This document shows positions 8,953 to 17,258 of a DNA stretch of 64,000 nucleotides, in pieces. The notes under the pieces are model-generated. The model was not told the origin of the DNA, did no database searches, and saw only the letters and a program-made list of their open reading frames with translations. The stretch is from Gammaproteobacteria bacterium (GTDB lineage: Bacteria > Pseudomonadota > Gammaproteobacteria > Steroidobacterales > GCA-2729495), in NCBI GenBank assembly GCA_028285245.1, contig JANQPY010000035.1:86920-150919 (forward strand), given 5' to 3'. Numbering within the stretch: position 1 is the stretch's first letter; every line of letters begins with the position of its first letter. The translations under genes were made by a program, and so were the position numbers.

Positions 8953-10440
8953 ATGCCGTGGCGTAAGCTGCCGCTGGACTCCGGCTGCTGGCAGCCTCCC
9001 GATAAGAACCCACTGCCGTTCGCGGGATTGCTTAGCTCATTGCCGGAGGAATACGACTACGAGTGCGTGGTCACCGGCACGCTCCCGGATGTTTCCGGCA
9101 CGCTGTATCGGGTGGGGCCCGGCCTGTATGACCGGGGCCCTGACCGCAAACGCATGATGCTCGATGGCGACGGCATGGTGCAGGCGCTCACGCTGGACGG
9201 CGGACGGGCGCGGTTTCGCAACCGCTATGTGCGCACGAATAAGTATCTTGCAGAAGAGCTTGCCGGACGTTTCTTGTATCCGACATTCTCCTGCCATGGA
9301 TCGGGCCCGCTGTGGCACAACATTCGCCTGACTCTGCCTAACCAGGCCAACACCACGGTAATAGACTGGGGCGGCAAGCTCTGGGCCTTTGACGAAGGCC
9401 AGCCGCCTTACGCGCTTAACCACTCTCTGGAGACATTGGGTCAGCCGGCCCTGGACCCGGAGCAGCCCGCGCTTCGATATTGGGCACACTGGAAGCTCGA
9501 TACTCGCGATCGCCAGCTGCACTGCATGTCGTTCGTGCCCGGGCCCAAGCCGTCCGTCAATGTCGTTTCGCTTGATCAACACGGACGCGTGCAGGCACGC
9601 CAGACGGTGCCGATGCCGCGATCGGTGTACGTGCACGATTGGTTTGTTACTCCGCGATACTTCGCGTTCCTGCTGCATCCCGCCTTTATTGACTTTGCGA
9701 AGACCGCAAGCATTCTGCTGGCGCGGGAAACCTTCTCTGAGGCGATCCAGTGGCAACCAGAGCGCGGCGGCATCCTTGTCATTGCCGAACGCGGCAGCGG
9801 ACAGGTCTGGAACGTTGCAACGCCAGCCTGTTGGATGTGGCATGCCATTAATTCATATGAGGATGGCAAGCAGCTGGTACTGGACTTTATCGCCAGCAGC
9901 GCCGGCGGCGGACTCGGCGACGGCGACTCACCCCTCTTCCAGGTTATGCGGGGCCGGGAACCGGGCGGCCTCGACTCCGTGGCCAATCACCTGCGGCGTT
10001 TTACGGTAGAGCCGGGCAACGCGCGGGTGGCAGATCAGGTGCTCGATGATTCTGCCAACTTTGAACTGCCTACCGTGTCGAATACCGAACGCGGCTTGCC
10101 CCACACCTGGGCCTACATGATTCGCTCCGAGCCAGGCGAGCTGTTTCCGCATGCACTAAGCCGCTGGCACCGGGAAAGCGGCACTAGCCAGAGCTACCGG
10201 TTCTCATCCGATGTTTACTGCGGCGAGGCCATCTTTATGGACGAAGTCATGGATGGGGCAGGCGGCGAGCGCGGCCGCTACTTCATCTCGGAGTTATACA
10301 GTGCGAGCACTCAGCGCGGCGCTTTCGCCATATTCGATGAGACGCAATTTGAGGCCGGACCCATTGCGGAAATCGAACTCACACATCACGTGCCCATCAG
10401 CTTTCACGGCTATTGGTCGGGCCGGCGTCCTCAAACATGA
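8953..10440 (+). CDS. Carotenoid oxygenase (carotenoid/stilbene cleavage) family protein
   Basis: 495 aa from the ATG at 8953. A TTG 60 bp upstream is in frame and is preceded by GGAA, so the start is not certain. The four iron-binding histidines of the RPE65/CCO propeller can be placed in YWAHWKLD, YVHDWFVTPRY, MWHAINSYEDG and the C-terminal HVPISFHGYW. Family members split a double bond of carotenoids, apocarotenoids or stilbenes with O2 in a non-haem Fe(II) site. No carotenoid biosynthesis genes are in the window, so the substrate is open and could be a lignin-type stilbene or an apocarotenoid. Its 3' end overlaps the convergent oxidoreductase gene by 10 bp. Confidence 0.86.
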   Translation: MPWRKLPLDSGCWQPPDKNPLPFAGLLSSLPEEYDYECVVTGTLPDVSGTLYRVGPGLYDRGPDRKRMMLDGDGMVQALTLDGGRARFRNRYVRTNKYLAEELAGRFLYPTFSCHGSGPLWHNIRLTLPNQANTTVIDWGGKLWAFDEGQPPYALNHSLETLGQPALDPEQPALRYWAHWKLDTRDRQLHCMSFVPGPKPSVNVVSLDQHGRVQARQTVPMPRSVYVHDWFVTPRYFAFLLHPAFIDFAKTASILLARETFSEAIQWQPERGGILVIAERGSGQVWNVATPACWMWHAINSYEDGKQLVLDFIASSAGGGLGDGDSPLFQVMRGREPGGLDSVANHLRRFTVEPGNARVADQVLDDSANFELPTVSNTERGLPHTWAYMIRSEPGELFPHALSRWHRESGTSQSYRFSSDVYCGEAIFMDEVMDGAGGERGRYFISELYSASTQRGAFAIFDETQFEAGPIAEIELTHHVPISFHGYWSGRRPQT

Positions 10441-11522
10441 CGAATGAGTACTTTGCCGAAGCGCGATGAGCTGGCCATATAGTTGAAGGCGTCCGGCACA
10501 CGATCGAATGTGAAGCGCCGGTCAACAATCGCCTGAATATCGTTGGCTGCCACCGCCCGAACCATATCGGCAAGCATTCTTCGACTTCCATTGCTTATTG
10601 CCTTAAGCATGATGTTCTTGATGTAGAAGCCCGGCATTTTTGGGAGCTGCTCTGGCAACGGCGCCGTACCAATCATGATGACCCGGGCATTGTTCCCGCA
10701 GGCCAGCAGGGACTGGTCCAGCGTCTCCCGGCCCACGTTCTCCAGCACCACATCGACTCCGCGACCGCCGGTCGCATCAAAAATCACCTCGCCCCAGTTC
10801 GGCGTGGTGCGGTAGTTCACGGTGATGGTTGCGCCTAGCTGCCGCATCCGCGCTAGCTTGTCGTCGCTTGACGAGGTAACCGCGACCCGCGCGCCGCTCG
10901 CAAGTGCCAGCATGACCCCCCAGGTTGAGACCCCGCCCGTGCCCAGCGATAGCACCGTTTCGCCCGGCTTGACGCGGGCGATCTCCATCAGCGCCTGCCA
11001 CGCCGTAATGCCTGACCCCGCGAGCGTCGCCGCAGTTTCATCGTCAACTTCATCGGGCAGAGCAACGACGCCAGATGATGGCAGAACGGCGTGTTCTGCC
11101 AGCCAGCCGTCCACCGTATTGCCAATATCGACTGCGTAGTAGGATGGACTCCACGGGCCATCCACCCAGCCAGCAAAGTGAACACAGGTCACCCGCTCGC
11201 CCGCGCTGAGCCGCCGCACGCGCTCACCGGTAGCTACAACTTCGCCCACTCCCTCACTGAGCGGCACCAGTTCCGGCGGCTTGTCCACAAGAAACCAGCC
11301 GCGTGCGATCCCCAGATCACGCGCCGCCAGAGCGCTGTGGCTGACCTTCACCAGGACATCGTCAGGCCCCATGGTCACGGGTCTGTCAGCGATGAGGCGC
11401 ATCGTTGCGTACGCCCCCGGCGGGCCTATCTCCCAGGCGCGCGTGGTTGCGATGGGTGCGGCGGCAGCCTCCCCAATGGCTGCGGCGCCGGCCGTGGCGG
11501 CGAGGAAATCCCGGCGGTTCAT
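10431..11522 (-). CDS. Zinc-free alcohol dehydrogenase/quinone oxidoreductase (MDR family) with a Tat-like leader
   Basis: 363 aa. The body is a medium-chain dehydrogenase: an N-terminal GroES-like domain, then a Rossmann fold (VLSLGTGGVSTWGVMLA), and FDATGGRGVDVVLENVG typical of the zinc-independent NAD(P)H:quinone oxidoreductase branch. The structural-zinc cysteines are not seen. The first 23 residues, MNRRDFLAATAGAAA and on, look like a twin-arginine signal. That is unusual for this family because NAD(P)H is cytoplasmic. The start is fixed by a 4-bp ATGA overlap with the upstream NTF2-like gene, so the leader is probably genuine. It may be cleaved, may be a non-functional pseudo-leader, or may export the enzyme with bound cofactor. 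Confidence 0.82.
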   Translation of the reverse strand: MNRRDFLAATAGAAAIGEAAAAPIATTRAWEIGPPGAYATMRLIADRPVTMGPDDVLVKVSHSALAARDLGIARGWFLVDKPPELVPLSEGVGEVVATGERVRRLSAGERVTCVHFAGWVDGPWSPSYYAVDIGNTVDGWLAEHAVLPSSGVVALPDEVDDETAATLAGSGITAWQALMEIARVKPGETVLSLGTGGVSTWGVMLALASGARVAVTSSSDDKLARMRQLGATITVNYRTTPNWGEVIFDATGGRGVDVVLENVGRETLDQSLLACGNNARVIMIGTAPLPEQLPKMPGFYIKNIMLKAISNGSRRMLADMVRAVAANDIQAIVDRRFTFDRVPDAFNYMASSSRFGKVLIRHV

Positions 11523-12016
11523 CCGGGCATGCCCGCAAAGCCGGGGCGGGCATTTTTGATGTACAGATCCGCGATGTAGGAGATTGGCGCGTCAGGGGCT
11601 TCGATCCAGGCAGTCAGACGCCATGTGCCATCGAGCCGGATGAGGGCGGCGACCACGTGATCATCTCCGCCCATCGCCTGACCTGCCCAGGCGAAGTCGC
11701 GGCCATCCGGCATCTTCGCATCATCGGCAAAATGAATATCCCAGCGCATTCTCAAGGTCACGAGCAGCCGGTCACCGCCGAGAGACTGCGCACGCAGATC
11801 GCTGAAGGACAGCTCGACAGCCTGATGAAATTTTTCGTTGTGCCGCCAGTAACTGCGCACGGCGCCCCAGTCGTTCAGGACCTCCGGGACTTCTTCGGGC
11901 TTGTATAGCGGCGCTGGTTCGGCGGTTGCCCAGAAAGCCTCTAGACCTTCAGCATCGTTCGCTTTCCACGCCTCGCCGTAGCGGGCGAAAAATTCCCCTA
12001 GTTCTTCGTATGGCAT
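11519..12016 (-). CDS. NTF2-like (SnoaL/DUF4440-type) small protein
   Basis: 165 aa from the ATG at 12016, chosen because GGGAG lies about 8 bp upstream; the frame itself extends further to 12082. The pattern is an NTF2-like cone: helical N-terminus (YEELGEFFARYGEAWKANDAEGLEAFW), then a curved sheet ending WRLTAWIEA and a C-terminal YIADLYIK. Proteins of this fold act as small isomerases, cyclases, hydrolases or binding partners; no catalytic dyad is diagnostic here. Its stop overlaps the start of the Tat-leader oxidoreductase (ATGA), so the two proteins are translationally coupled and probably act together. Confidence 0.68.
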   Translation of the reverse strand: MPYEELGEFFARYGEAWKANDAEGLEAFWATAEPAPLYKPEEVPEVLNDWGAVRSYWRHNEKFHQAVELSFSDLRAQSLGGDRLLVTLRMRWDIHFADDAKMPDGRDFAWAGQAMGGDDHVVAALIRLDGTWRLTAWIEAPDAPISYIADLYIKNARPGFAGMPG

Positions 12017-12136
12017 ACCAGTCACTCCCGCCGTCAACCTGAGCGTACCACCGCTCGCTGCCAGAAAACGGCCAGCTGACAATCGCTCAAGTCTGCAGAT
12101 CAGCGCATGGTTGCTGACTCCGCTACTCTACCGCGC

Positions 12137-12826
12137 ATGACGACGCTACTTCTTACCGCGCTCTTATTCGTTGGCACGCATCTCGGCCTGGCCGGTACTC
12201 CGCTGCGGAGCGTATTGGTCAGACGCGTGGGCGAAACGGCCTATCTCGTCAGCTACGCCGTCATCTCGCTGCTCACCCTCACGTGGTTCATCGACGCGTA
12301 CAAGGTTGCACCCTATGTGGAGACCTGGGGCCAGCTCTACGCGCTGCAACCGATTGTCGTCGTGGCGATGCTGATCGCGTTTATGCTCGCCGTGATCGGC
12401 CTGACCACTCCCAGCCCCACACTGGTTGGTGCGCAGTTGCTGCTCACCAAGGAGCAACCCGCACGCGGCATTCTGCGTATCACGCGACATCCGTTCCTGA
12501 TGGGCGTTTCGCTGTGGGCGCTGGTCCACCTGATCGTCAATGGCGACCTAGCCGCGCTGATGTTCTTTGGGGCCCTGCTGTTGCTATGTGTGCTCGGTGC
12601 GTTCTCTATCGATGCCAAGAGACAGGCCCGCATGGGCAAGCACTGGGGCGAATTTGCAGCGGTGACATCGGTACTGCCCTTTGTTGCTGTGGCTCAGGGC
12701 CGCAACAGGCTCGCCCTGGCTGAGCTGGGCGCGTGGCGTGTGCTGCTATCGCTGGTGGGCTACGGCGCAATGCTGGCTTTTCACAGCAGGCTGTTTGGCG
12801 TGTCGCCATGGCTTGGCCTGGGCTAA
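12137..12826 (+). CDS. NnrU-family integral membrane protein
   Basis: 229 aa from the ATG at 12137; an in-frame ATG 30 bp upstream is possible but adds a polar stretch before the first membrane span. Six or so hydrophobic segments and the characteristic ILRITRHPFLMGVSLWALVHL segment, like the isoprenylcysteine methyltransferase-related core of NnrU, place it in that family. NnrU was first described near nitric-oxide and nitrite reductase genes; its biochemical activity is unknown. No denitrification gene is in the window. It diverges from the NTF2-like gene and converges on the SDR gene. Confidence 0.82.
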   Translation: MTTLLLTALLFVGTHLGLAGTPLRSVLVRRVGETAYLVSYAVISLLTLTWFIDAYKVAPYVETWGQLYALQPIVVVAMLIAFMLAVIGLTTPSPTLVGAQLLLTKEQPARGILRITRHPFLMGVSLWALVHLIVNGDLAALMFFGALLLLCVLGAFSIDAKRQARMGKHWGEFAAVTSVLPFVAVAQGRNRLALAELGAWRVLLSLVGYGAMLAFHSRLFGVSPWLGLG

Positions 12827-12882
12827 CGGAGTTCGCCCGGATACAGAAGATGAGTGCAGCCTGAAGGCCGGGAAGCCCCTCG

Positions 12883-13593
12883 CTACCAAGCCACCACGTC
12901 ACCGTTGTAGCGGCGGAAAGTGCCGGAGTCGGCGAGCGAGAACTCGTCGATGAGTTTCCGAACCCCTGCCACGCTTTCTGGGATCTCCACGTCAGCAGTA
13001 CCGAAATCCATCCGGGTCTTTACATACCCGGGACACACCATTGAAACGATAATTCCGCGATCCTTAAGCGTAGCAGCGAGCAGGCGCATGGACTTATTCA
13101 GTGCTGTCTTGCTGCTTGCGTAAGCGAACGCCGCGGTATCACGCTCCACCAACGAGCCGACCGTACTGGAAAGTGACACGATTTTTTTCTGCTCGCTGGC
13201 TGCGACATGCGACAGAAAAGCCTCCGCCATCTTGACCGGGCCAAACGTATTGATCCGGAGAACCTGGGCCCACAGGTCGTAGTCGAGCTGGCCGAAGTGC
13301 TGGCGACCGATGTGCTCAGGGATGGGCACTGGACCAATAATCCCCGCATTGTTCAGCAGCACGTCGATCGCCTGACCGGCGAGCCTGCTTGCCAGAGCGT
13401 CAATGGCAGCGTGATCGGCAACGTCCAGCCGTTCGATCCGAATGTTGCCGAGCTGCTCAGCGACAGACTGCAAATCGGCCGCATCGTCCGGGTTACGACA
13501 GCAGGCGATGACGTCCCAGTCCGACTGCGCATACTGGCGAGTGAACTCAAGCCCAAGCCCGCGGTTGGCGCCGGTGATTAGCGTGGTCGGCAT
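12883..13593 (-). CDS. Short-chain dehydrogenase/reductase (SDR)
   Basis: 236 aa with the classical SDR signatures: TGANRGLG cofactor loop at residues 7-14, NNAG near 80, a catalytic serine in SLSSTVGSL, the YASSK active-site Tyr/Lys pair, and PGYVKT after it. The overall look (TGANRGLGLEFTRQYA, short length, few extra insertions) is close to the carbonyl-reductase/sniffer/CsgA-type SDRs. Substrate unknown. It is followed after a 39-bp gap on the same strand by nothing upstream-coupled, the next gene on that strand being the flavin-fold protein starting at 14187. Confidence 0.85.
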   Translation of the reverse strand: MPTTLITGANRGLGLEFTRQYAQSDWDVIACCRNPDDAADLQSVAEQLGNIRIERLDVADHAAIDALASRLAGQAIDVLLNNAGIIGPVPIPEHIGRQHFGQLDYDLWAQVLRINTFGPVKMAEAFLSHVAASEQKKIVSLSSTVGSLVERDTAAFAYASSKTALNKSMRLLAATLKDRGIIVSMVCPGYVKTRMDFGTADVEIPESVAGVRKLIDEFSLADSGTFRRYNGDVVAW

Positions 13594-13632
13594 TGGTTCA
13601 GGGTTCTGTTCAATTACGCGCTCGGGCTGTAC

Positions 13633-14187
13633 TTACACGTTGCCGCCTGGGACGACTTTGGTTTCAGCCTCAGCCCGCCGCCAGATGTGCCGAGGTGCAT
13701 AGCCGTCCTTGCGCAGGCGATGCTCTGTGTACACCACGCGATCCGGGTCGAGCCGGGCAAGCATGCCCTGCGGCGGCTCATCCAGCGGCCTGCCAAGTTC
13801 AGAAGAAGACGCGACCCACTTAAAGATGTGCATGCCATGCTCCCACTCGGGAGAGCCGACCTCTAACAAGGTTGCGGGGCCAAACAGCTGCGCGCCCATC
13901 ACGCAAGCCCAACCGGCCATCGGGTTGGCTACCGCCAGACAAACACGCGGTTCACGCTGGATGGCCTTGAGTTTTGGGCTTCCAGGCTGCGGAAAAAAGA
14001 ATACCGACAGCCCTTCGTTGTAAAACTCGAGCGGGCTCACGATGGGCTGACCGCTCTTCATCGTTGTGCCAAGGTAGCCGATGTTCGTCATGGTCAGGAC
14101 GCGCTCGATACGGTCTTCCAGCTGCGCCTTCGGCAAGCTTTTTGTCGGCCAGGGCTCCTGCTCCAGCCACGGATGAGCCAAACTCAT
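13633..14187 (-). CDS. Pyridoxamine 5'-phosphate oxidase-fold protein (FMN/F420-binding split barrel)
   Basis: 184 aa. The N-terminal half has the split-barrel pattern: LTMTNIGYLGTTMKSGQPIVSPLEFYNEGLSVFFF, then KLKAIQREPRVCLAVANP, as in PNPOx-like proteins that bind FMN, haem or F420. The C-terminal half is divergent (FKWVASSSELGRPLDE). The key residues of true PdxH are not evident, so vitamin B6 synthesis should not be assumed. It starts with ATG after a GAGGGAG ribosome-binding site and lies 39 bp upstream of the SDR gene on the same strand, which suggests a two-gene redox operon. Confidence 0.75.
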   Translation of the reverse strand: MSLAHPWLEQEPWPTKSLPKAQLEDRIERVLTMTNIGYLGTTMKSGQPIVSPLEFYNEGLSVFFFPQPGSPKLKAIQREPRVCLAVANPMAGWACVMGAQLFGPATLLEVGSPEWEHGMHIFKWVASSSELGRPLDEPPQGMLARLDPDRVVYTEHRLRKDGYAPRHIWRRAEAETKVVPGGNV

Positions 14188-14312
14188 GATGCTTACTCCC
14201 TCGCCTGTCGTTACTCTGGCCGGTGATTCTCAGACCCCCTGCTGCAGGTCGAAATGAAGCTGCGCTTAAGCAACCGCTACGCGGTCCAGCCGTGCAACCA
14301 TCGCTGGCGTAC

Positions 14313-14381
14313 GGGGGCCAGACCCCAATCCCGGATAAAGGTATGCGTCGCGGTAGTATTTGGGGATTGGGGCGTGACCCC
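14313..14381. repeat. Imperfect inverted repeat of the REP/MITE-remnant type
   Basis: Two arms of about 20 bp, GGGGGCCAGACCCCAATCCC at 14313-14332 and GGGGATTGGGGCGTGACCCC at 14362-14381, are near-perfect reverse complements around a 29-bp centre. They resemble the GGGGTCAGACCCC-containing palindromes often associated with REP-type transposases. No transposase is nearby and the right arm ends about 20 bp before the TIGR02444 gene. Confidence 0.6.
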
Positions 14382-14403
14382 GGTTGAACGCGTTAAGAGC
14401 TAG

Positions 14404-14961
14404 GTGACGGCCGCAGTGACCGAAACGAACTTCCCGCAACACCCATTCTGGGACTACTCACTCCGCCTGTATGGAGCGCCGGGCGTCAGCGAGGCCTGCC
14501 TTAAGCTGCAGGACGAATACGGCCTGGACGTGAACCTCATTCTGTTTTGTCTGTGGGCTGGCACCGAGGGGCCGGGGCGGATAACGGCCGACGAGCTCGC
14601 CACGGCGCTCGCGCGAACCGCGCCGTGGCAACGCCAGGTCGTGGAGAGGATCCGCTGGCTGCGGCGAACGCTGAAGCTGGATGAACTCGGTGCGACGCGC
14701 GAGCTGGTTGATCAGTTCAGGCCTGCGGTTCAGGAACTTGAGATTTCGGCTGAGCATGTCGAACAGCTCGTGCTTGCATCGCTCGTACCAGCGTCGCGCG
14801 GTGCCGCTGGTGCACCTGCTGCCGTCGAGAATCTGCTGGCTTACTTTGCCGCGACGGGGGTGTCGCCTGGGTGCCCGGCTTGCACCAGTGTCATCACCAT
14901 CCTAGCTCAGGCACTCAGCAACGGCGACCTCGCTGCAGCCGAAGCGATGTGGCCTGGGTAG
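14404..14961 (+). CDS. TIGR02444 (DUF2390) family protein
   Basis: 185 aa from a GTG start. The opening FWDYSLRLYGAPGV...CLKLQDEYGLDVNLILFCLWAG is the hallmark of the TIGR02444 family, a small mostly helical cytoplasmic family found mainly in Gammaproteobacteria with no established function. The C-terminal 50 residues are less conserved and contain an alanine-rich stretch. It stands alone between the inverted repeat at 14313-14381 and a hairpin at 14976-15001. No partner gene suggests a role. Confidence 0.85.
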   Translation: MTAAVTETNFPQHPFWDYSLRLYGAPGVSEACLKLQDEYGLDVNLILFCLWAGTEGPGRITADELATALARTAPWQRQVVERIRWLRRTLKLDELGATRELVDQFRPAVQELEISAEHVEQLVLASLVPASRGAAGAPAAVENLLAYFAATGVSPGCPACTSVITILAQALSNGDLAAAEAMWPG

Positions 14962-14975
14962 TTCGGTGCACGCAA

Positions 14976-15001
14976 AGGTGCCGGACATCAGTCCGGCACC
15001 T
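14976..15001. terminator. Perfect hairpin between convergent genes
   Basis: AGGTGCCGGAC (14976-14986), loop ATCA, GTCCGGCACCT (14991-15001): an uninterrupted 11-bp stem in the gap between the TIGR02444 gene and the convergent basic exported protein. There is no T-run on either side, so it is a weak or factor-assisted terminator at best. Confidence 0.5.
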
Positions 15002-15042
15002 CTGACGGTCAACTAGTATCTCGCTGGCTGTTGCAAAGCCGG

Positions 15043-15456
15043 CTAGTCGCAATACCTCCGCTCCGAGTATCGCAAGCCCACCCCATCGAGCCACAGGCCG
15101 ATAGAGCTGCCGTAGCGCGGGCTGTGTCGCCGATGCTCGCGGTAGTAGCGATCCGGGAATCGGTTGTACCGGTGGCCTCGATAGTGCTTCTTATAGCCGT
15201 AGTGGCGCCGGTGATCATTTATATGTCGCCGATGCTGCCGGAAGTGGCGCTTGCCGCCATAGTAATGACGCCCCCGATAGCCGTCACGATAGCCCTTCCG
15301 GTAGTCGTTCCGGTAATCATGGTGCCGGTGGTGTACCTGCTTGGCATAGCCGTCCGCCACGCCGCCCCATTTGCTGCGACCGTCGGCAACGGCAACGTTC
15401 GACAGGCTCAGCGCCAGACACAGCGCGGCCGAGGTCAGGGCAAAGTTAGTCTTCAT
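15043..15456 (-). CDS. Small exported His/Tyr/Arg-rich basic protein
   Basis: 137 aa from the ATG at 15456, which has a very strong ribosome-binding site (AAGGAGG) 6 bp upstream. A signal peptide is clear: MKTNFALTSAALCLALSLSNVAVA, with cleavage expected after AVA. The mature chain is dominated by His, Tyr, Arg and Gly (HHRHHDYRNDYRKGYRDGYR and similar), low in hydrophobic residues and rich in possible metal-binding pairs. I recognise no family. Such composition fits an envelope-associated metal-, haem- or polyanion-binding protein, but that is inference. It is divergent from the glycine-zipper protein gene. Confidence 0.7.
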   Translation of the reverse strand: MKTNFALTSAALCLALSLSNVAVADGRSKWGGVADGYAKQVHHRHHDYRNDYRKGYRDGYRGRHYYGGKRHFRQHRRHINDHRRHYGYKKHYRGHRYNRFPDRYYREHRRHSPRYGSSIGLWLDGVGLRYSERRYCD

Positions 15457-15654
15457 GGCTACCTCCTTATGGGTATCAACCACTGTCGACCACGGTAAGC
15501 ACCGACAACTGAACACTGGCTTAACCAGCCGCCTGATTTCATGATGCAGCGCAGCTATCGGCGCAACCAGGTTGCCGGATTCAGGTGTGGTTCAGCCTGG
15601 GCTGCCTAGGCTCGATGCTCAGGATTGAATGCTGCAAGTGTTGAGGAGCGGCAC

Positions 15655-16266
15655 ATGAACAAGTACCGATTAGCGAATTTTGTTGTCACTCTGGCTGCCG
15701 GTTTGAGTCTGTCTGGCTTCGCCGTCGCCGGCCCGCACGCCGGCGAGTCCCAACTCTTCGTCGAGGCCCCCGTAATCGACGTAGAGCCTAAGCTTCGCGT
15801 CGTGCAAATCACCACGCCGCGCGAGGTCTGTTGGCAGGAGGAAGTCCGTCGGCCAGCCCATGGTGGGTACCGGTCGGGTACTCCGCTTGTGCTGGGCGGC
15901 ATTATTGGCGGCGTCATCGGCAATCAGTTTGGCGGTGGCAGCGGTAAAGACATACTGACTGCCGCGGGCGCCCTGCTGGGCGCCTCAGTCGGCCGCGACG
16001 AAGCTTATCGGCGACAGGCTGCCAGGCACTCCTATGTAAGCCTCGAAGAACGCTGTGAAGTGGAACAGGTTGTGCACGAAGAAGAGCGGCTGGACGGTTA
16101 TCGGGTCACCTATGAATACGGCGGACAGACCTTTGTAACGCACACAGCGACAGATCCTGGCGCAACCATCAGGGTGCGTGTCCGCGTGCAGCCGGTCACC
16201 TATAATGACCGCACTTATGGTGGCCACGCGGCTGATTGGCGACAGGCGCGTCACTTTCGAAGGTAA
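15655..16266 (+). CDS. Glycine-zipper 2TM-domain outer-membrane-type protein
   Basis: 203 aa from the ATG at 15655, preceded by GAGGAG. Signal peptide with cleavage near AVAG (residue 25). The centre holds a glycine zipper, VLGGIIGGVIGNQFGGGSG then AAGALLGASVG, as in the 17-kDa rickettsial antigen/SlyB-like group, followed by a C-terminal YRVTYEYGGQTF segment typical of these proteins. They sit in the envelope and influence membrane integrity, without known enzymatic activity. It is 5 bp upstream of the PepSY gene on the same strand and probably shares its transcript with the two-component system, so it may be an envelope-stress output or input of that system. Confidence 0.8.
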   Translation: MNKYRLANFVVTLAAGLSLSGFAVAGPHAGESQLFVEAPVIDVEPKLRVVQITTPREVCWQEEVRRPAHGGYRSGTPLVLGGIIGGVIGNQFGGGSGKDILTAAGALLGASVGRDEAYRRQAARHSYVSLEERCEVEQVVHEEERLDGYRVTYEYGGQTFVTHTATDPGATIRVRVRVQPVTYNDRTYGGHAADWRQARHFRR

Positions 16267-16271
16267 ACACA

Positions 16272-16556
16272 ATGTACGCGAGGATTTCCGGCCTGGTTTT
16301 GTATGCATTGCTGGCCGGAGCCCTCGCGGCCTTCTCCCAACCTGTATCGGCCGACGGACACCGCGGCAACATTGCCGCGCAGACTGAAATCTCTGCGGAC
16401 CAGGCAGCAGCAGCGGCCAGCCAGGCCACCGGAGGCCGCGTGCTGAAGGTGGAACGTGTTGGCAACCGGTTCCGCGTGCGGGTGCTGACGGAGGGCGAAG
16501 GCCAACGCATTCGCACCGTCTCCGTTGATGTCTTTACCGGCCGAGTCAGCGACTAG
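16272..16556 (+). CDS. Exported PepSY-domain protein
   Basis: 94 aa from the ATG at 16272. An N-terminal signal peptide (ISGLVLYALLAGALAAFSQPVSA) precedes a single PepSY domain: ISADQAAAAASQATGGRVLKVERVGNRFRVRVLTEGE and a closing VSVDVFTGRV. Small PepSY proteins are often encoded just before PhoPQ-like regulators and are thought to modulate the sensor in the periplasm, though direct proof is limited. The stop codon TAG is embedded in the ribosome-binding site (TAGGAG) of the response regulator gene, so expression is tightly linked. Confidence 0.82.
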   Translation: MYARISGLVLYALLAGALAAFSQPVSADGHRGNIAAQTEISADQAAAAASQATGGRVLKVERVGNRFRVRVLTEGEGQRIRTVSVDVFTGRVSD

Positions 16557-16565
16557 GAGTACCTG

Positions 16566-17258
16566 GTGCGCGTGCTCGTCGTCGAAGATGAAGACGCGCT
16601 GCGCGAGCAGCTGGTCGGCGCGCTGACTGCCGAAGGTCTGGCGGTAGACGCGACTGGCAGCGGTGAAGAAGCTGTCTTCATGGGCAATGAGTATCCGGTA
16701 GACGTCGCCATTCTTGATCTGGGGCTGCCGGACCTGGACGGACTGAAGGTCCTTGGGCGCTGGCGAGCCGAGGGGCGCCTGTTCCCGGTGTTGATTCTGA
16801 CGGCCCGCAGCCGCTGGGAACAGAAGGTTGATGGACTGGAAACTGGCGCCGACGACTACCTCACCAAGCCCTTCCACATGGCGGAGGTGCTGGCCAGGCT
16901 CCGCGCGCTGGTGCGCCGCTCGGCAGGCTGGGCGAGCACGCTGCTCGAAACGGGGCCACTTGCCATGGACACCAGCAGCCAGATGGTGACGGTCGCCGAC
17001 AAAGAGGTTTCGCTGACAGCGTTTGAGTACCGGCTGCTTGAGTATCTGATGCTGCACTCAGGGGAGGTCGTATCCAAAGCTACGCTAACCGAGCATCTGT
17101 ACAACGAAGACCACGACCGGGATAGCAACGTGCTGGAGGTGCTGGTCGGCCGGCTGCGGCGAAAACTCGACCCGGACGGCAAGCTCAAGCCTATCGAGAC
17201 TTTGCGCGGACGCGGCTATCGGCTGCGCGCGGACCTAGGCCGTGCCGGATCAGCGTGA
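16566..17258 (+). CDS. OmpR/PhoP-type response regulator
   Basis: 230 aa from a GTG start with GGAG 6-9 bp upstream. The receiver domain has the acidic pocket VVEDED (7-10), phospho-acceptor Asp51 in AILDLGLPD, Thr79 and Lys101. A winged-helix DNA-binding domain follows (SLTAFEYRLLEYLMLHSGEVVS and VLEVLVGRLRRKL). Architecture and length match PhoP-like regulators, which act on envelope, Mg2+ or cationic-peptide signals. It overlaps the kinase gene by 17 bp. The upstream PepSY and glycine-zipper genes suggest an envelope-sensing circuit. Confidence 0.92.
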   Translation: MRVLVVEDEDALREQLVGALTAEGLAVDATGSGEEAVFMGNEYPVDVAILDLGLPDLDGLKVLGRWRAEGRLFPVLILTARSRWEQKVDGLETGADDYLTKPFHMAEVLARLRALVRRSAGWASTLLETGPLAMDTSSQMVTVADKEVSLTAFEYRLLEYLMLHSGEVVSKATLTEHLYNEDHDRDSNVLEVLVGRLRRKLDPDGKLKPIETLRGRGYRLRADLGRAGSA

